DNA from: Cyclobacteriaceae bacterium
GTDB taxonomy: Bacteria > Bacteroidota > Bacteroidia > Cytophagales > Cyclobacteriaceae
DNA: 64,000 nucleotides
Assembly (NCBI GenBank): GCA_019638235.1
Contig: JAHBUE010000001.1
Span: 1,660,492 to 1,724,491 of the forward strand
Direction of reading: 5' to 3'
The stretch's first letter is position 1, and each line of letters opens with the position of its first letter. Shown piece after piece: positions 62,406 through 64,000 of the stretch. Made by a program: the position numbers and the translations under genes. The notes under the pieces are model-generated. The model worked only from the letters and a program-made list of their open reading frames with translations. It was not told the DNA's origin and ran no database searches.

Positions 62406-63038
62406 TTATTTTCTTCCAAAATCGGCAGGGTTTTCGCCCCAAGCTCTTGTTTCCCATTTTAGAATTTCATTGTCATACTCGTTTTCATTAAGCCATTTAA
62501 TGGCTCTGTCAATAAGTTCAAATAGTTTTTTGTTTTTATCGCTCTTGTCGTGATTAGTTCTTGCTTGTTTATCTCTTACCCAACCAATGGCATTTCTGCT
62601 GTCAGAATAAATTGGAAGTTTAATGTTGTTTTGTTTACAATAAGCCAAAGCGTGAACTATGGCTAAAAACTCAACAATGTTGTTTGTTCCGTCTTCATAC
62701 GGTCCAACTTTAAACAAATTTTTTCCTGTTTCTGTATGAACACCTTGATACTCTACGATACCTGTTGCTGTGTTCCAAGCTCCGTCAACAGAAATACTAT
62801 CTTTAATTGGCTCGCCAATTAAAGCAATTTGTTCTGGTGTTAATTCCGTTTCAAAAATGTCTTTTCCTATGAAGTCTTTACTTGAACTTTTAAACGCTTG
62901 TTCAGCTAATTCTTTTGTCTTGAACGATTTGTAAACAGCTTTTGGAAAGCCCGAAATTTGTTCGCTACACTCTTCCCAAGTGTCAAATATTCCTGTTTGT
63001 CGTCCAACCCAAACGACATAATACTTTTTCTTTGCCAT
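62406..63038 (-). CDS. viroplasmin-RNase H family protein
   Basis: 210 residues: an N-terminal caulimovirus viroplasmin-type RNA/hybrid-binding domain (KYYVVWVGRQTGIFDTWEEC, SEQISGFPKAVYKSFKT) and an RNase H fold (ISVDGAWNTATGIVEYQGVH, NNIVEFLAIVHALAYCKQN, YSDSRNAIGWV, and the final Asp in ENPADFG) with the D-E-D-D catalytic set. It degrades RNA of RNA:DNA hybrids. It precedes the helicase on the same strand and shares its low GC. Confidence 0.9.
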   Translation of the reverse strand: MAKKKYYVVWVGRQTGIFDTWEECSEQISGFPKAVYKSFKTKELAEQAFKSSSKDFIGKDIFETELTPEQIALIGEPIKDSISVDGAWNTATGIVEYQGVHTETGKNLFKVGPYEDGTNNIVEFLAIVHALAYCKQNNIKLPIYSDSRNAIGWVRDKQARTNHDKSDKNKKLFELIDRAIKWLNENEYDNEILKWETRAWGENPADFGRK

Positions 63039-63055
63039 TCGCTATTTCTGTCTTT

Positions 63056-63088
63056 GTTAGCACGCTGTCACTTTGCCTGACCGCTAAC
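63056..63088. repeat. GTTAGC/GCTAAC boundary repeat
   Basis: GTTAGC at 63056-63061 pairs with GCTAAC at 63083-63088. The outer CCGCTAAC (63081-63088) is the inverse of GTTAGCGG at 60178-60185, so the low-GC block is bracketed by matching ends. The sequence lies just upstream of the RNase H start. Confidence 0.45.
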
Positions 63089-63204
63089 TCCTAAATATAC
63101 GCACCTCATCCGCTTTTACAAGTCTGATTTTCAAGTGAATGGGTAAAATACCCAAAATGCGCAACTGTTTTTTAGTTCAGAATGTGTGAAATGCAAGGCT
63201 TGCC

Positions 63205-64000
63205 CTACCCCCCAATAGTCGCCATTGATTCCGTTACGGGTTGATGTTTGCTGCGGTGTTGTTCGGCTTCAAAGCCGTCTTTCGGGCGGTGATTGAAAGC
63301 CTTTAGTAAATGTTGTTTTAACGTGTCGTCATTTGCTTCGTTGCGCATCAGGTCGCGGATGTTCAGTACGCCATCATCATACAAACAGGTTTTTAGTGTG
63401 CCTTGCGCGGTTAGCCGTATGCGGTTACACGTACCGCAAAACGTTCGGGTAAAGGCGGCAATAACGCCAATGTTTCCCGCATAGCCCGGCACCTGGTAAT
63501 GATAAGCCGTAGCATGGTCGGGGTCGGCAATTTTTTGCAGCAATGGGTAGTGTTGTTTAAGATGTTCTACTATACGTTTGTGCGTCCAGGTTAATTGCGC
63601 GTAGTGCATACCTTCGCCATTAAACGGCATCTCTTCTATAAAGCGAACAGAAACAGGTTGTTTCCGCGTAAGCTCAACCATAGGAATAATGTCGTCAATG
63701 TTTTTATCTTCCATCACCACTGCGTTAAGTTTTACCGGTATGTTATAGTGCAACAGTTGTTCGTAGGTGCGCCAAACACTGTTAAACTCATCTCTTCGTG
63801 TAATGAGTTTAAATCGTTCTTTGTCTAACGTATCAAGGCTAAGGTTTACAGAGGCAATGCCAAGCGCTTTCAGTTCGGGGATGTGCGGAGCGGTAAGCAC
63901 GCCATTGGTAGTAAGGTGTACATCGTTAATTCCGGGCACTTCGGTTATTCTTCCAATTAGCTTCAGCAGGTCGGTGCGAACAAATGGTTCGCCTCCGGTA
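63205..64000 (-). CDS. moaA: GTP 3',8-cyclase MoaA, N-terminus outside window
   Basis: The frame is open to base 64000; the radical-SAM CxxxCxxC cluster lies beyond it. Visible: TGGEPFVRTDLLKL, HLTTNGVLTAPHIPELKALG, and the C-terminal Fe-S site CGTCNRIRLTAQGTLKTCLY (CxxC-x13-C), ending in the double Gly of MATIGG. MoaA rearranges GTP to 3',8-cH2GTP in molybdenum cofactor synthesis. A methionine at 63939 is not the true start. Confidence 0.95.
   Translation of the reverse strand, partial: TGGEPFVRTDLLKLIGRITEVPGINDVHLTTNGVLTAPHIPELKALGIASVNLSLDTLDKERFKLITRRDEFNSVWRTYEQLLHYNIPVKLNAVVMEDKNIDDIIPMVELTRKQPVSVRFIEEMPFNGEGMHYAQLTWTHKRIVEHLKQHYPLLQKIADPDHATAYHYQVPGYAGNIGVIAAFTRTFCGTCNRIRLTAQGTLKTCLYDDGVLNIRDLMRNEANDDTLKQHLLKAFNHRPKDGFEAEQHRSKHQPVTESMATIGG

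Noticed and set aside
60050..63095. Confident call of a true integron cassette
   Set aside because: Core sites do not match GTTRRRY and no integrase is present; only the resemblance is reported.
1..64000. tRNA or rRNA genes
   Set aside because: No cloverleaf with a T-loop such as GGTTCGAATCC and no rRNA-like block was seen by eye on either strand; a covariance-model scan could still find one.

Overview
This is 64 kb of a Bacteroidota chromosome, most likely from the order Cytophagales. The evidence is the set of lineage-typical families (DUF3822, DUF4296, DUF1573, PorX, PorP/SprF, CHU_C-type and type A T9SS sorting domains, fused LpxC/FabZ), promoter elements of the form TAnnTTTG instead of sigma70 -10 boxes, few Shine-Dalgarno sequences, and a Bacteroidetes-type arginine operon with an N-acetyl/N-succinylornithine carbamoyltransferase. 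No rRNA, tRNA, CRISPR array, transposase or prophage gene was seen.

Left part (1-21.8 kb) is mainly housekeeping: a truncated Nudix gene, coaD behind a DUF3822/pilin-like pair, a second Nudix gene, DUF1573, DUF423, the PLP protein YggS, a GH3-LysE pair, a BatA/DUF58 operon, DUF4296-mutS2, then the lipid A cluster lpxD-lpxC/fabZ-lpxA with an HD phosphohydrolase and an ABC ATPase. The T9SS regulator porX follows, running into tsaE and ald.

Middle part (21.8-45.2 kb): a 173-bp inverted-repeat element with a 10-bp target duplication, an HTH/nucleotidyltransferase pair whose second gene is interrupted by TGA, valS, an rRNA m5C methyltransferase, fumarylacetoacetase, flavin reductase, a secreted M64 peptidase, pfkA, tsaC, two more inverted-repeat elements side by side, a third Nudix gene, a GH20 hexosaminidase, a UPF0175 protein, a ~1744-residue T9SS type B surface protein divergent from its likely PorP/SprF partner, a small pseudogene and a TRIC-type channel.

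Right part (45.4-56.7 kb) is the arginine operon: GNAT-argG-argC-proC-argD-argF'-argB-[DGPF-ECF42 sigma]-argE-argH. A ~340-nt leader precedes it, containing a TAnnTTTG promoter, an Arg-codon-rich short reading frame and mutually exclusive hairpins, one followed by a T-run; this reads as an arginine attenuator. The operon carries two oddities: an in-frame palindrome inside argF' and an AT-rich DGPF/ECF42 pair inserted before argE.

The end (56.8-64 kb) has a small membrane protein, an M48 protease, a CPA1 antiporter, and an AT-rich block (helicase IV-like helicase with an embedded nuclease-like domain, plus viroplasmin-RNase H) bounded by attC-like inverted sequences, then a truncated moaA. Short palindromic repeats are spread through intergenic DNA, and several belong to shared families.
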